64,000 nt of DNA from Actinomyces sp. (GTDB taxonomy: Bacteria; Actinomycetota; Actinomycetes; Actinomycetales; Actinomycetaceae), in NCBI GenBank assembly GCA_022649165.1, contig JALCNR010000003.1, forward strand, positions 124,001 through 188,000, read 5' to 3'. The position numbers and the translations under genes are program-made. How positions within the stretch are numbered: the stretch's first letter is position 1; every line of letters begins with the position of its first letter. The notes beneath the pieces are model-generated. The model did not search any database, was not told the origin of the DNA, and saw only the letters and a list, made by a program, of their open reading frames with translations. This document shows, one piece after another, positions 1 to 8,708 of this stretch.

Positions 1-72
1 CGGCGCGCAGGGTGTCACTCGTCTCGCTCACGCACGCATTCTCCCATCCCGGCCGCCCGGCGCGCCCGCCGT

Positions 73-78
73 TACCAT
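73..78 (+). promoter_or_regulatory. -10 box of leaderless menF
   Basis: TACCAT ends 7 bases before the ATG at 86, so transcription would begin at or next to that start codon. An ATG at 77 overlaps the box itself and is therefore a poor start. Basis: sequence pattern shared with many genes in this window. Confidence 0.5.
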
Positions 79-85
79 GGGCGCC

Positions 86-1396
86 ATGCCGACTCCGCCC
101 CCGATCCCTCCCGACGACGCGCCCGAGGACCCGCCTCCTCTGCGCGTGCGCGCAGCCCGCCTCCCCGCGGATCATCCCGCCGCCGGCGCTCCCCTGACCG
201 ACCTGCTTCCCGATCCGTCCGGGACCGCCGCCTGGCTGGGCGCGCGCGCGCGGATGGTGGGTTGGGGCGAGGCCCTGCGCCTCGAGGTCCACGGCCGCCA
301 CGCGATCCGGTCGGCGGCGCGCGCCTGGGCGCAGGCGCGCCGGCGCGCCCTCGTCGAGGTCGAGGACGCCGCGGGCGAGCCCGCTCCCGGCCCCGCGGCC
401 CCGATCGCCCTGGGCTCCTTCGGCTTCGCGGAGGCGACGCCGGGCATGCTCGTGGTTCCCTCCGTCCTGGTGGTCGAGGACGACTCCGGCCGCCGCGTCG
501 TCACGGCGGCGTCCGGGGCCAGGCCGGAGGCTCCCCTGGAGGCGTTGGAGCGCGCCGCCCGGCGCCGCGCCGCGCAGCCGGTGGAGGCGCCGCGCGGCCT
601 GTGGACCCAGACGGGGCGGATGACCCAGACCCAGTGGATGGAGTCGGTGCGCCGCCTCATCGCCCGCCTGCGCGGAGGGGCGGCCTCGAAGGTCGTGATG
701 AGCCGCGACATGGTCGTCTCCGCGGCGCGGCCCGTCGACCAGCGCCACTTGCTGTCCCGCCTCCACGAGCTCTATCCCACCACCTGGGCATACGCCGTCG
801 AGGGCCTGGTCGGCGCGACCCCCGAGATGCTGGCCTCGATGAGCGGGGGGCGAGTCTCCTCGCGCGTCCTGGCGGGCACGGCCGGGCCCGGCGAGGGGGA
901 GCGCCTCATGGCCTCCCTCAAGGACCGCACGGAGCACATGCTGGCCGTCGAATCCGTCGCCCGGGCGCTGGCCCCCATCGCGGAGACCCTGGAGGTCCCG
1001 GAGCATCCCTCGGTCCTGGACCTGCCGAATGTCTCGCACCTGGCCACCGTGGTGACGGCGACCCTGGGGACCAGCGACGTCTTGGACGTCGTCGCCGCCC
1101 TGCACCCCACCGCGGCCGTGTGCGGAACGCCGACGGCCCTGGCGCTGGACCTGCTGGAGACCTTCGAGTCCACCCGGCGGGGCCGCTACTCCGGGCCCGT
1201 CGGCTGGGTCGACGCCTCCGGCCAGGGCGAGTTCGGCATCGCGCTGCGCTGCGGGCAGGTCAGCGGGGACGGCCGCTCCGTGCGCGTCTACGCCGGAGGC
1301 GGCATCATGCCCGACTCCGTCCCCGAGGTCGAGCTGGCGGAGACGCGCGCCAAGATGGAACCCGTGCTGCAGGCCCTGGGCGTCGCCCAGGCCTGA
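86..1396 (+). CDS. menF: isochorismate synthase
   Basis: Converts chorismate to isochorismate, the entry step of menaquinone synthesis (chorismate-binding enzyme family). The C-terminal two thirds carry the family signatures: SKVVMSRD, GATPEML, a GT(A)GPGEGE block, HPTAAVCGTP and the terminal Y(S)GPVGW...RCGQV...YAGGGI block with the metal-ligand ELAET motif. About 436 residues, the usual length. The start was put at the ATG at 86 because a -10-like TACCAT lies just before it; an in-frame ATG at 77 overlaps that box. The genes for the next steps (menD, menC) lie nearby on the opposite strand, which supports MenF rather than a siderophore EntC. The function is inferred from motifs and context. 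Confidence 0.9.
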   Translation: MPTPPPIPPDDAPEDPPPLRVRAARLPADHPAAGAPLTDLLPDPSGTAAWLGARARMVGWGEALRLEVHGRHAIRSAARAWAQARRRALVEVEDAAGEPAPGPAAPIALGSFGFAEATPGMLVVPSVLVVEDDSGRRVVTAASGARPEAPLEALERAARRRAAQPVEAPRGLWTQTGRMTQTQWMESVRRLIARLRGGAASKVVMSRDMVVSAARPVDQRHLLSRLHELYPTTWAYAVEGLVGATPEMLASMSGGRVSSRVLAGTAGPGEGERLMASLKDRTEHMLAVESVARALAPIAETLEVPEHPSVLDLPNVSHLATVVTATLGTSDVLDVVAALHPTAAVCGTPTALALDLLETFESTRRGRYSGPVGWVDASGQGEFGIALRCGQVSGDGRSVRVYAGGGIMPDSVPEVELAETRAKMEPVLQALGVAQA

Positions 1397-1415
1397 GCCC
1401 GCCCATCGGACGCGG

Positions 1416-1484
1416 GACGAGGGCGGCCCCGGCGTCCGACACGACCGGATGACCGATCGTCCCGGCGGCGGAACCGCCCTCGTC
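1416..1484. terminator. Inverted repeat between convergent menF and htrA
   Basis: GACGAGGGCGG (1416-1426) is repeated in perfect inverse as CCGCCCTCGTC (1474-1484), with 47 bases between. It lies in the gap where two convergent genes end, so a bidirectional terminator or cruciform is plausible. There is no U-tract and the loop is long. Confidence 0.35.
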
Positions 1485-1510
1485 GAGTGCCGGCGGGGGC
1501 GTCGCCCCGC

Positions 1511-3301
1511 TCAGTTCTGCTGGGAGTCGAGCGTGACGGTGACGGTCTGCGTTTTCCCGTCGCGGGCGAACTCCACCTGGACCTGGCTGCCGCCCGTGTA
1601 GGTGCGCACGTAGCCGGACAGCGCCTTGCCGGAGGTGACGGCGTCGCCGTCGATGGAGAGGATGACGTCGCCCTCCTTGAGGCCCGCCTCAGCCGCCGCT
1701 CCCCCGTCGTTGACGGAGACGACCTGCGCGCCGAGCCTCGTCGTCCCCTCCACCGTGGCCGTGCCCGATTGGATGGTGACGCCGAGGACCGCGTGGTCGA
1801 CCGAGCCGGTCGAGATCAGCTGGTCGGCGACGGAGACCACCAGATCCGCGGGAATCGCGAATCCCAGGCCGATCGAGCCGGAGGACGAGGATGAGGAGTC
1901 CGACATCGAGGCGATCGAAGAGTTGATGCCGATCACCGAGCCCGAGGAGTCGAAGAGCGGCCCGCCGGAGTTGCCGGGGTTGATCGAGGCGTCCACCTGG
2001 ATCGCGTTCGTGATCACCGAGGAGCTGGCCGTCGAGGACTGGTTCTCATTGCCCTGGAGTTGGCCGAAGGGGTCGTTGGGGTCGACCTGCTGCTCGTTCT
2101 GGCTCTCGGTGGCCACCTCGACAGGACGGTCGAGGGCGGAGACGATGCCCGTGGTCACCGTCGCGGACAGGCCCAGCGGGGAGCCGATCGCCATGACGGA
2201 CTGGCCGACCGTGAGATCGGCGGAGGAGCCGAAGCGGGCGACCGTGAGATCCGAGGGGGGGTTCTCCAGCTGGACGACCGCCAGGTCCGTCGTCTGGTCG
2301 TAGCCGACGACCGTGGCCGTGTAGAGCGTCGAGTCCGACATCGTCACCGTGATCTTCGCTCCGGTGCCGCCCACCGCGGAGGAGATCACGTGGTAGTTCG
2401 TCACGATGTGCCCGTCCGCGTCGTAGACGACGCCCGAGCCGATCTCCTCGCTGGAGTTCGAGTCCACCGTGATCGTCACCGTCGCGGGCCCGACCGCATC
2501 CGCGACGGCCTCCCAGTCGACGGCGTCGCCCGAGGAGGTCACCTGCGGCACGGACTGGGTGGTCTGCGCCCCGGTGGAGCCTCCGGTCGTCGACGAGGAG
2601 TCGCCGTTGGATCGCCCGCCGACCAGCGCGTAGGTGCCACCGACCGCGATGAGGGCCGTCACGACCATCGCGACGAGCAGGGCGAGCCACCCGGGGGCGC
2701 CGTGGCTCCTGGACGGGCGCGTGCGCGTCGCGGTGGCGAACGGGGAGGAGGGCGCCGCCGCCTGCTGGTACTGCTGGTAGGACGAGCCCGGCCAGGTCTG
2801 CTGGCCCGGGGCGGGCTGGCCGGCGTCCGGCTGGCCGGACGACCATCCCCCCGAGGAGACGTGCGGCGCGGAGGCGTCCTGCCGGTAGGCGTCGCCCCCG
2901 TCCGCCGGGGGCCGGGGAGGCTGGGCGCCTGGGCGCGCGGAGCCGGTGCTCCCGGATGACTGCGAGGGCGCGGCCCACGGATTCGCCGGGCGGGCGGACC
3001 AGGTGGCGCCGGTGTCGCCAGGCCCCCAGGCGCGCGAGTACGTCGAGGAGTCCGGGGCCTGCGGAGCCGGCTGGCCTCCCGGTGAGGACGGCTGGGGCGG
3101 CTGCTGGTCGGGCCGGGCCGGCCGCGCCTCGGGGGCGGGACCGGCGGCGGGGGATTCGACCGGCTGGTCGCCGGGCTGGCCGGCAGACGGGTCGCCGGGC
3201 TGATCGGCGGACTGGCCGGCAGACGGGTCGGCGGGGCGCCAGGCGTCATCCGGGTGGGGCGCCGGCTGCTGCGAAGGGTCGTTCGCACGGTTGTCGCTCA
3301 T
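1511..3301 (-). CDS. HtrA/DegP-like serine protease with PDZ domain, membrane anchored
   Basis: Envelope quality-control protease of the trypsin-like S1C family. Residues 1-200 are a proline/glutamine/glycine-rich low-complexity cytoplasmic region with an imperfect 12-residue tandem repeat (about 34-57). One membrane segment follows (about 204-228). The protease domain shows the triad His304 (NYHV), Asp339 (TTDLAV) and Ser445 (GNSGGPL). A single PDZ domain occupies about 500-595 (GLKEGDVILSIDG). The start has a purine-rich ribosome site (GGAAGAAGGA) about 5 bases upstream. This matches actinobacterial HtrA/PepD proteins, which also have long disordered N-termini. It stands alone on this strand, convergent with menF, so its substrates are not suggested by context. 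Confidence 0.92.
   Translation of the reverse strand: MSDNRANDPSQQPAPHPDDAWRPADPSAGQSADQPGDPSAGQPGDQPVESPAAGPAPEARPARPDQQPPQPSSPGGQPAPQAPDSSTYSRAWGPGDTGATWSARPANPWAAPSQSSGSTGSARPGAQPPRPPADGGDAYRQDASAPHVSSGGWSSGQPDAGQPAPGQQTWPGSSYQQYQQAAAPSSPFATATRTRPSRSHGAPGWLALLVAMVVTALIAVGGTYALVGGRSNGDSSSTTGGSTGAQTTQSVPQVTSSGDAVDWEAVADAVGPATVTITVDSNSSEEIGSGVVYDADGHIVTNYHVISSAVGGTGAKITVTMSDSTLYTATVVGYDQTTDLAVVQLENPPSDLTVARFGSSADLTVGQSVMAIGSPLGLSATVTTGIVSALDRPVEVATESQNEQQVDPNDPFGQLQGNENQSSTASSSVITNAIQVDASINPGNSGGPLFDSSGSVIGINSSIASMSDSSSSSSGSIGLGFAIPADLVVSVADQLISTGSVDHAVLGVTIQSGTATVEGTTRLGAQVVSVNDGGAAAEAGLKEGDVILSIDGDAVTSGKALSGYVRTYTGGSQVQVEFARDGKTQTVTVTLDSQQN
3176..3230 (-). repeat. 36-bp-period direct repeat in htrA
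   Basis: The 19-mer CTGGCCGGCAGACGGGTCG (plus-strand reading) occurs at 3176-3194 and again at 3212-3230, encoding repeated GDPSAGQ-type units in the disordered N-terminal region of HtrA. Such in-frame repeats can vary in copy number. Confidence 0.8.
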
Positions 3302-3391
3302 GAGGTCCTTCTTCCGAGGTTTCGCTGATGCCCCCAGTGTGCTCGGGAGAATTCGCCGTGGACTGGGTGTCTTCTGGGTGTTTCCTGTGAG

Positions 3392-5179
3392 TCAGTGTCC
3401 CGCGCGGCAGGCCAGGCGCACCCGGGCCAGGAGCTCCGGGTCCCGGGGGATCGGCACGTGGACAACCTCGCGTCCGCGCACCGGGCGCGCCAGGCGGGCG
3501 CGCAGCTGCCCGATGGTCCTCGCCGTCGTCGCGCGCGCCCCATGGGCCCGGGCGATCCCGACGATCGAGGAGGCCTGGGCGGTGCCGAAGAACTTCTCGA
3601 AGGCGCCGGCCAGAGCAGGGTCCCCGTGCTCGAGCCCCGCGAAGATCCCACCCCCCTGGTCGTCGAGGACGACGATCTGGGCATCCGGCTCCGTGTCAGA
3701 CGCCGAGAGCATGAGGGAGGAGGCGTCGTGGAGGAAGGTGAGGTCGCCCATCACGGCGCGGACCGGGCCGCCGCTCCCCCACGCCAGGCCGAACGCCGTC
3801 GCGATCGTCCCATCGATGCCGGCCAGGCCGCGGTTCGACACGACATCCGCCCGGCCCCGCCCCGAGGCGACAAGGTCCACCGCACGCACCGTGTTCGACG
3901 CCCCGAGCAGCAGGATCCCCGCCCCGGCGCTCCACACGGCGCGCGCGGCGGAGACCAGGGTCGGCGCAGCGTCGTCGGCCGGTTCCGTGAGCGGGAGCAG
4001 GGCGCGGGTGACGGACTCGGCGCTCCGCGCCCACTCCTCCGTCCATCTCGCGTCCCTGTGGCGGGCCGTGGCCGCCCCCAGCGCGGGGACCACCAGCTCC
4101 GCCTGGCCCGCGACATCGGTCCACGGCAGGTCCCGGGACTGGACGACGATGCGGATGTCGCCGCGTGCCAGCAGCGCGCCGACTGGGCGCGAGAGGGTCG
4201 GACGCCCCGTGACGACGACCTGCTGGACGCCCGGCCCCAGGGGGCCGCTCAAGAGCGTCTGCTGATGCGCGGTCCATGCGCCCGACGTCGTGGCGCCGCT
4301 GGTCGGCTCGGCCAGCAGGGGGATGCCGGCGGCGAGCGCCCAATGCCCGGCCTCCGGATCCGCCCCGTCGCCGGCCACCAGCACGGTGCGCAGGTCGGGA
4401 TCCACCGCGTCCTCCCACCGCCAGGGGCGCGGCTCGGCTCGGGCGACCCTCGTGACCCGGACCGGGGCGGAGGCGCCTGGCGCGCGCGTCGTCGCCCCGT
4501 CGCCCGCCGGAGCGGGGGGCACCGCGGCCCGAGGGACCAACGGGTCGCGGAACCCGATGTTGACATGGACCGGGCCGGGCGCGCCCGCGGGCAGCCCGCA
4601 GGCCGTGGCCACCGCGCGGGCGACCAGGGCCCTGAGCCGCCCGTCCGGCGCCGTGCCCGCGGGGATGTCCCACACGCCGCGGACGTGCGGGGTGAGCAGC
4701 CCGGGCTGGTCCGTCGTCTGGGAGGCGCCGACGCCCCGCATCTCGACGGGCCGGTCGGCGCTGACGACGATCAGCGGGACGCCCGAATGGGCCGCCTCGG
4801 CGACGCCGGCGTGCAGCTCGGCCACGGCGCCTCCGGAGGTCGTCACGACGGCCACGGGCCTCATGCCCGCCGCCTGGCGCATGGAGCAACCCCGGGACGG
4901 GTCGGCGGCCGCGGCGGAGCCGCCCTCGTCGGAGCCGGGGAGCGCGCCCGCGCGGGAGATCCCCACCGCGAGGAACGCGGCGCCCCGCTCGTCCAGGCGG
5001 ACGCGCGCGCGGAGGACCCCCGCGCGCGCGGCGCGGTCGAGCGCGTACGCCATCGGCGCGCTGCGGGAGCCGGGGCAGTAGACGACGTCGCGGACGCCGC
5101 AGGCGGCCAGTGCGGCGACCACCGCCTCGGCGAGGGCCTCGGAGGGATGGGGGCCGGGGCCGCCGGGATCGGGCGTCAT
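3392..5179 (-). CDS. menD: 2-succinyl-5-enolpyruvyl-6-hydroxy-3-cyclohexene-1-carboxylate synthase
   Basis: Thiamine-diphosphate enzyme that joins isochorismate with the succinic semialdehyde unit from 2-oxoglutarate, the first committed menaquinone step. The N-terminus has the MenD signature CPGSRSAPMA, and the C-terminal ThDP motif reads GDLTFLHD followed at the usual distance by LDDQGGGIF. 595 residues, normal for the family. The start ATG at 5179 overlaps the menC stop (ATGA), so the two genes form an operon and are probably translationally coupled. In the same frame an open stretch extends further upstream, but it is the antisense of menC and is not used. Confidence 0.95.
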   Translation of the reverse strand: MTPDPGGPGPHPSEALAEAVVAALAACGVRDVVYCPGSRSAPMAYALDRAARAGVLRARVRLDERGAAFLAVGISRAGALPGSDEGGSAAAADPSRGCSMRQAAGMRPVAVVTTSGGAVAELHAGVAEAAHSGVPLIVVSADRPVEMRGVGASQTTDQPGLLTPHVRGVWDIPAGTAPDGRLRALVARAVATACGLPAGAPGPVHVNIGFRDPLVPRAAVPPAPAGDGATTRAPGASAPVRVTRVARAEPRPWRWEDAVDPDLRTVLVAGDGADPEAGHWALAAGIPLLAEPTSGATTSGAWTAHQQTLLSGPLGPGVQQVVVTGRPTLSRPVGALLARGDIRIVVQSRDLPWTDVAGQAELVVPALGAATARHRDARWTEEWARSAESVTRALLPLTEPADDAAPTLVSAARAVWSAGAGILLLGASNTVRAVDLVASGRGRADVVSNRGLAGIDGTIATAFGLAWGSGGPVRAVMGDLTFLHDASSLMLSASDTEPDAQIVVLDDQGGGIFAGLEHGDPALAGAFEKFFGTAQASSIVGIARAHGARATTARTIGQLRARLARPVRGREVVHVPIPRDPELLARVRLACRAGH

Positions 5180-6276
5180 CGCAGGCCTCCCCTCTCCGGA
5201 CCGGGGAGGGCCGTCATCGCCTGGCACATGAGGTCCAGGCGCCGCCTCCACCGCGCCACGAGCCCGCCGGGGACCTCCGAGGCGGCGGAGACCGCCTCCG
5301 GGTCGGGGGCCGTCGGAAGCCCGGGAAGGGGGATGGCGCCGCCGACGGGAGCCAGAGGGCGCGCTGCGACGTCCTGGACGAGCAGCTGGGCGGTGGCGAG
5401 GCCGCAGGCGTGGGGCAGGGCCGGCAGGCAGGCGGCGGCCCGCACGCCGAGGTCGAGCCCCACCGAGGTCTCGATCGCGGAGGAGACGACGATCTCCAGG
5501 CCGGTGCGGGAGGCGACCTCCAGCGCGCGCCGCAGTCCGCCCAGGGGGGCGACCTTGACCACGGCCACATCCGCGGCCTCCGACTGCGCCACCGCGTCGA
5601 CGGCCGCCAGAGGGTCGTCGGCGCGCCGGATCGACTCGTCCGCCGCGACCGGCACGCCGACCGCGCGGCGCACCGCGGCCATCCCCTCGAGGTCGGGGCA
5701 CGGCTGCTCGACGTACTCCAGGCCGCCGACGGCGGCGGCCGCCCGGTCGAGCTCGGCGACGGCCTGGATGGCCTGGTCGGGCGTCCACGCCGCATTCGCG
5801 TCGACGCGCAGACGGGCACCCCCGCCCCCGACCTCCTCCGCCAGGGCGTCGGCGACGGCCTGGACCCGCTCGATGTCGGCGGACAGCGGCTGGCCGGGAT
5901 CGGCCACCTTGACCTTTGCGGTCCGGCACCCCCCGGAGGCCCGGACCCGACGCGCCGCCTCCTCAGGCTCCGACACCGGGATCGTGACGTTGACGGGGAC
6001 CTCGCGGCGCAGCGGCGCGGGCGGCGGCGTCGTGGCCGCCTCCAGGGCCGAGCGGAGCCACCTGCTGGACTCCAGGGGGCCGTAGTCCCAGAACGGCGCG
6101 GCCTCGCCCCATCCGGACTCCCCGTGGACCAGCAGCCCGTCGCGGCTGGTCACGCCCCGGAATCGGGTGACCAGGGGCGTGCGATGGATCAGGAGGCGGT
6201 CGATCCCCGCGAGCGCCTCCCGCGTCGCGGCCGGCAGGGCAGCGATGTCGAGTTCGGTGATCTCCAGTCCGCGCAC
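5176..6276 (-). CDS. menC: o-succinylbenzoate synthase
   Basis: Enolase-superfamily dehydratase that makes o-succinylbenzoate from SHCHC in menaquinone synthesis. Seen in order: catalytic lysine motif TAKVKV, metal ligands in DANAAW, EQPC and DESI, and the second catalytic lysine in VVKVAPLGG. About 366 residues. The start is taken as GTG at 6274-6276, where a CACAAT box lies six bases upstream, the same geometry as other leaderless genes here; no ATG is available nearby. It overlaps menD by four bases (ATGA). The actinobacterial MenC subgroup is divergent, but the residue pattern and partner gene make the call firm. Confidence 0.92.
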   Translation of the reverse strand: MRGLEITELDIAALPAATREALAGIDRLLIHRTPLVTRFRGVTSRDGLLVHGESGWGEAAPFWDYGPLESSRWLRSALEAATTPPPAPLRREVPVNVTIPVSEPEEAARRVRASGGCRTAKVKVADPGQPLSADIERVQAVADALAEEVGGGGARLRVDANAAWTPDQAIQAVAELDRAAAAVGGLEYVEQPCPDLEGMAAVRRAVGVPVAADESIRRADDPLAAVDAVAQSEAADVAVVKVAPLGGLRRALEVASRTGLEIVVSSAIETSVGLDLGVRAAACLPALPHACGLATAQLLVQDVAARPLAPVGGAIPLPGLPTAPDPEAVSAASEVPGGLVARWRRRLDLMCQAMTALPGPERGGLR

Positions 6277-6282
6277 ACCCCC

Positions 6283-6288
6283 ATTGTG
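6283..6288 (-). promoter_or_regulatory. Weak -10 box before menC-menD
   Basis: CACAAT on the minus strand is six bases upstream of the menC GTG. It departs from TANNNT at the first base, so this is the weakest member of the leaderless-promoter set. Confidence 0.3.
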
Positions 6289-6314
6289 CCTGTCCTCCTG
6301 GATCCCGCCGGATT

Positions 6315-8561
6315 TCACTCGGGCTGGCGCACGGCGATCCCCGAGCGCGGCGCGATGACGACGTGCCCCGTGCACGCCGCGCCTGAGACCAGGTCGACGC
6401 CCACGACGCCCGCGACCTCCGCCGCAGAGTCGGAGTGGTTGAGCAGGAAGAGCACGTCGCCGCGCCGCTGCGCCTCGACCCCGTCCGGAAGCCCGGCCAT
6501 GACGGGCTGCACCCGGGCGTGGGCCGTCAGCACGGCCAGCAGCGCCGCGCGGCCCACCGCGTCCAGGTCGCTGGCCGCATACCAGGCGGCGCCCCCCTGG
6601 GCGCCTGCGGCCCGTCGCGTGATGGCGGCGTGTCCGGCCAGGTCCGCCGCTCCGCCGCGTCCGTCGAAGACGGCGACCACCTCCACGGAGCTGTGGGCGA
6701 ACGACAGGGGGTCGGCCTCGTCGATCTCCCCGGGGAGGGCGGGTCCGATCTCCTCCGCCCACATCCCCCCGCGCAGGTCGGGGGCGGGCGTGCCGATGCG
6801 GTCCAGCGCGCGACGCAACGAGGGCGACACGGCCTCGAGACCGCACCAGGTCTGGCGCGCGGGCGCGGACACCGCGCGGGTGAGGCGGTCGACGAGGGCG
6901 GCGCCGGGATCCTCCTCGACGCCGGCGTCCTCCCAGCCGGAGGGGAGGGAGCCGGTGAGGGGCGCGTGGTCCACAACGCGCACGCCGAGCAGCTCGCGCA
7001 GGCCGCCCAGGTAGCCGCCGAGGACGGCCCGCATATCGGTGTCGACGACGCCGGTGGGCGCCGTGACCAGCACCTGGGCACCGGATTCGACGGCCCGCCT
7101 CAGCGCGGAGGCGACCTCGGGGAGGTCGGTGAACTGCTCGGCGACGATGATCAGACGGTGGCCGCCGCCGGCCAGGTCGCTGTCCGGGAAGACGATGTCG
7201 GAGGCGATCCCGGCCTCCCACAGGGTGCGGTGCCAGGCGTGGGCGGCGGCGAAGGGGGCGCCCGGTTCCGTGGGGCCGATGGCGGAGTGCCGGGCCCACT
7301 GCGCCTCCCAGTCGAGGAGGATCGCGACGTCGGCGTTCACGCGCGTGCCGGCGACCGGCGCCAGGGCGCGGAGCACGCGGCCGGTCCCGACGGCCTCGCG
7401 CCAGGTCCGCGAGGCGCGCCCGGAGTGGGGGACCATGCCGGAGTGGAAGGCCTCCGACCCACCGCGGGACTGGCGCCACTGGAACTGCAGGATGCCGTCG
7501 GCGCCATGGGCGACGCGCTCGAGCGACCACAGCAGGAACTGCCCGGGGCGCTTTCGGCTGTTGCGGGGGCGCCACTGGACGGCGCCAGGCGTCTGCTCCA
7601 TGAGCAGCCATGGCGCGCCGTCGCCCAGACCCCGCATGAGGTCGCCGGCCCAGGCGATCTCATGGGCCGAGGCGGGATCGGCCGGGTCGGGGTAGGAGTC
7701 GTCGGCGATGAGGTCGAGCCGGGATGCCCACCGCCGGTAGTCGAGCCATGGGAAGGACCCCATGAAGTTCGTCGTCACCGGCCGGTCGGAGTGGGCGCGG
7801 ATCGCCTGGATCTCGCCCTCCATGCAGGCGAGGATCTGGTCGTTGCAAAAGCGCCGCCAGTCGAGGACCTGGGCCGGGTTGGGGAAGGTCGGCATCGATC
7901 GCGGAGGGCGGATCTGGTCGAAGGAGCTGTAGCGCTGCGACCAGAAGTCGGTGCTCCACGCCTCGTTGAGCGACTCGATGTCGCCCCCGTGCCGGGCGGC
8001 CAGCCACTCCTGGAAGTCGGCGGCGCTCTGGTCGCTGAAGCACTCGTGGACGTGGCAGCCGTACTCGTTGCCGACGTGCCACAGGACGACGCCGGGGTGG
8101 TGCCCGAACCGCCGGGCGAGTTCCCCGGCCAGGGCCTGGGAGCGCTCCCGATAGACACGCGATGAGGGGCTGTACTGCTGGCGCGACCCGAATCCCAGGC
8201 GCGTGCCGTCGGCGGCGACCGGCAGGCTCTCCGGGTGGTTGACGGCCATCCACGCGGGAGGAGAGGCCGTGCCCGTGGCCAGGTCGACGTCGATGCCCGC
8301 GTCATGCAGCCGGTCGATGAGGTCTCCGAGCCAGTCGAGGTCGTAGCGCCCCTCCTCCGGTTCGAGCCGCGCCCAGGAGAAGATCCCCAGCGACACGAGC
8401 GTCACCCCGGCCTCCCGCATCATCGCGATGTCCTGGTCGACGGTGGCGGCGTCCCACTGCTCGGGGTTCCAGTCCCCCCCATAGGCGAGGGCGGAGGCGG
8501 TGGGGAGGGCTGCGGGCCGCACGGGCCGGCCGCCATCGGAGCGTCGGGGCGTCGTTGTCAT
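6315..8561 (-). CDS. GH42 beta-galactosidase
   Basis: Glycoside hydrolase family 42 enzyme that releases terminal beta-galactose from small oligosaccharides, probably in the cytoplasm because no signal peptide is visible. The TIM barrel starts at YGGDWNPEQW (about 27-36). The acid/base is Glu166 in HVGNEYGCH and the nucleophile Glu322 in LLMEQTPG. These are followed by the trimerisation domain and a short C-terminal beta domain, 748 residues in all, the full family length. It lies between menC and argF on the same strand but has its own -10 box, and no sugar transporter or regulator is adjacent, so its natural substrate cannot be guessed from context. Confidence 0.93.
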   Translation of the reverse strand: MTTTPRRSDGGRPVRPAALPTASALAYGGDWNPEQWDAATVDQDIAMMREAGVTLVSLGIFSWARLEPEEGRYDLDWLGDLIDRLHDAGIDVDLATGTASPPAWMAVNHPESLPVAADGTRLGFGSRQQYSPSSRVYRERSQALAGELARRFGHHPGVVLWHVGNEYGCHVHECFSDQSAADFQEWLAARHGGDIESLNEAWSTDFWSQRYSSFDQIRPPRSMPTFPNPAQVLDWRRFCNDQILACMEGEIQAIRAHSDRPVTTNFMGSFPWLDYRRWASRLDLIADDSYPDPADPASAHEIAWAGDLMRGLGDGAPWLLMEQTPGAVQWRPRNSRKRPGQFLLWSLERVAHGADGILQFQWRQSRGGSEAFHSGMVPHSGRASRTWREAVGTGRVLRALAPVAGTRVNADVAILLDWEAQWARHSAIGPTEPGAPFAAAHAWHRTLWEAGIASDIVFPDSDLAGGGHRLIIVAEQFTDLPEVASALRRAVESGAQVLVTAPTGVVDTDMRAVLGGYLGGLRELLGVRVVDHAPLTGSLPSGWEDAGVEEDPGAALVDRLTRAVSAPARQTWCGLEAVSPSLRRALDRIGTPAPDLRGGMWAEEIGPALPGEIDEADPLSFAHSSVEVVAVFDGRGGAADLAGHAAITRRAAGAQGGAAWYAASDLDAVGRAALLAVLTAHARVQPVMAGLPDGVEAQRRGDVLFLLNHSDSAAEVAGVVGVDLVSGAACTGHVVIAPRSGIAVRQPE

Positions 8562-8567
8562 GGCACC

Positions 8568-8573
8568 AGCATA
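8568..8573 (-). promoter_or_regulatory. -10 box of leaderless beta-galactosidase gene
   Basis: TATGCT on the minus strand, six bases before the ATG at 8561. No Shine-Dalgarno sequence is visible in the interval. Confidence 0.55.
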
Positions 8574-8708
8574 CGAGGAGAAGAGCCTTTGTGGTCACGC
8601 AAACATGCCGGAGGCCGGCACGGCCGCGGGGGCGGGCGTTCCCATCCGCCGGCCGCTCGCGGGCGGGGCGCGCGGACGGGAACCGCCCGTCCTCCGCGGA
8701 CTCGGGGC

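Noticed and set aside
12-197. Small frame at the window start
   Set aside because: Overlaps the menF promoter and start in another frame, with no ribosome site or recognised sequence.
3395-6085. Long plus-strand open frame (896 codons) opposite menD/menC
   Set aside because: It is the antisense shadow of two well-recognised genes; its translation is Arg/Gly/Pro-rich without any domain.
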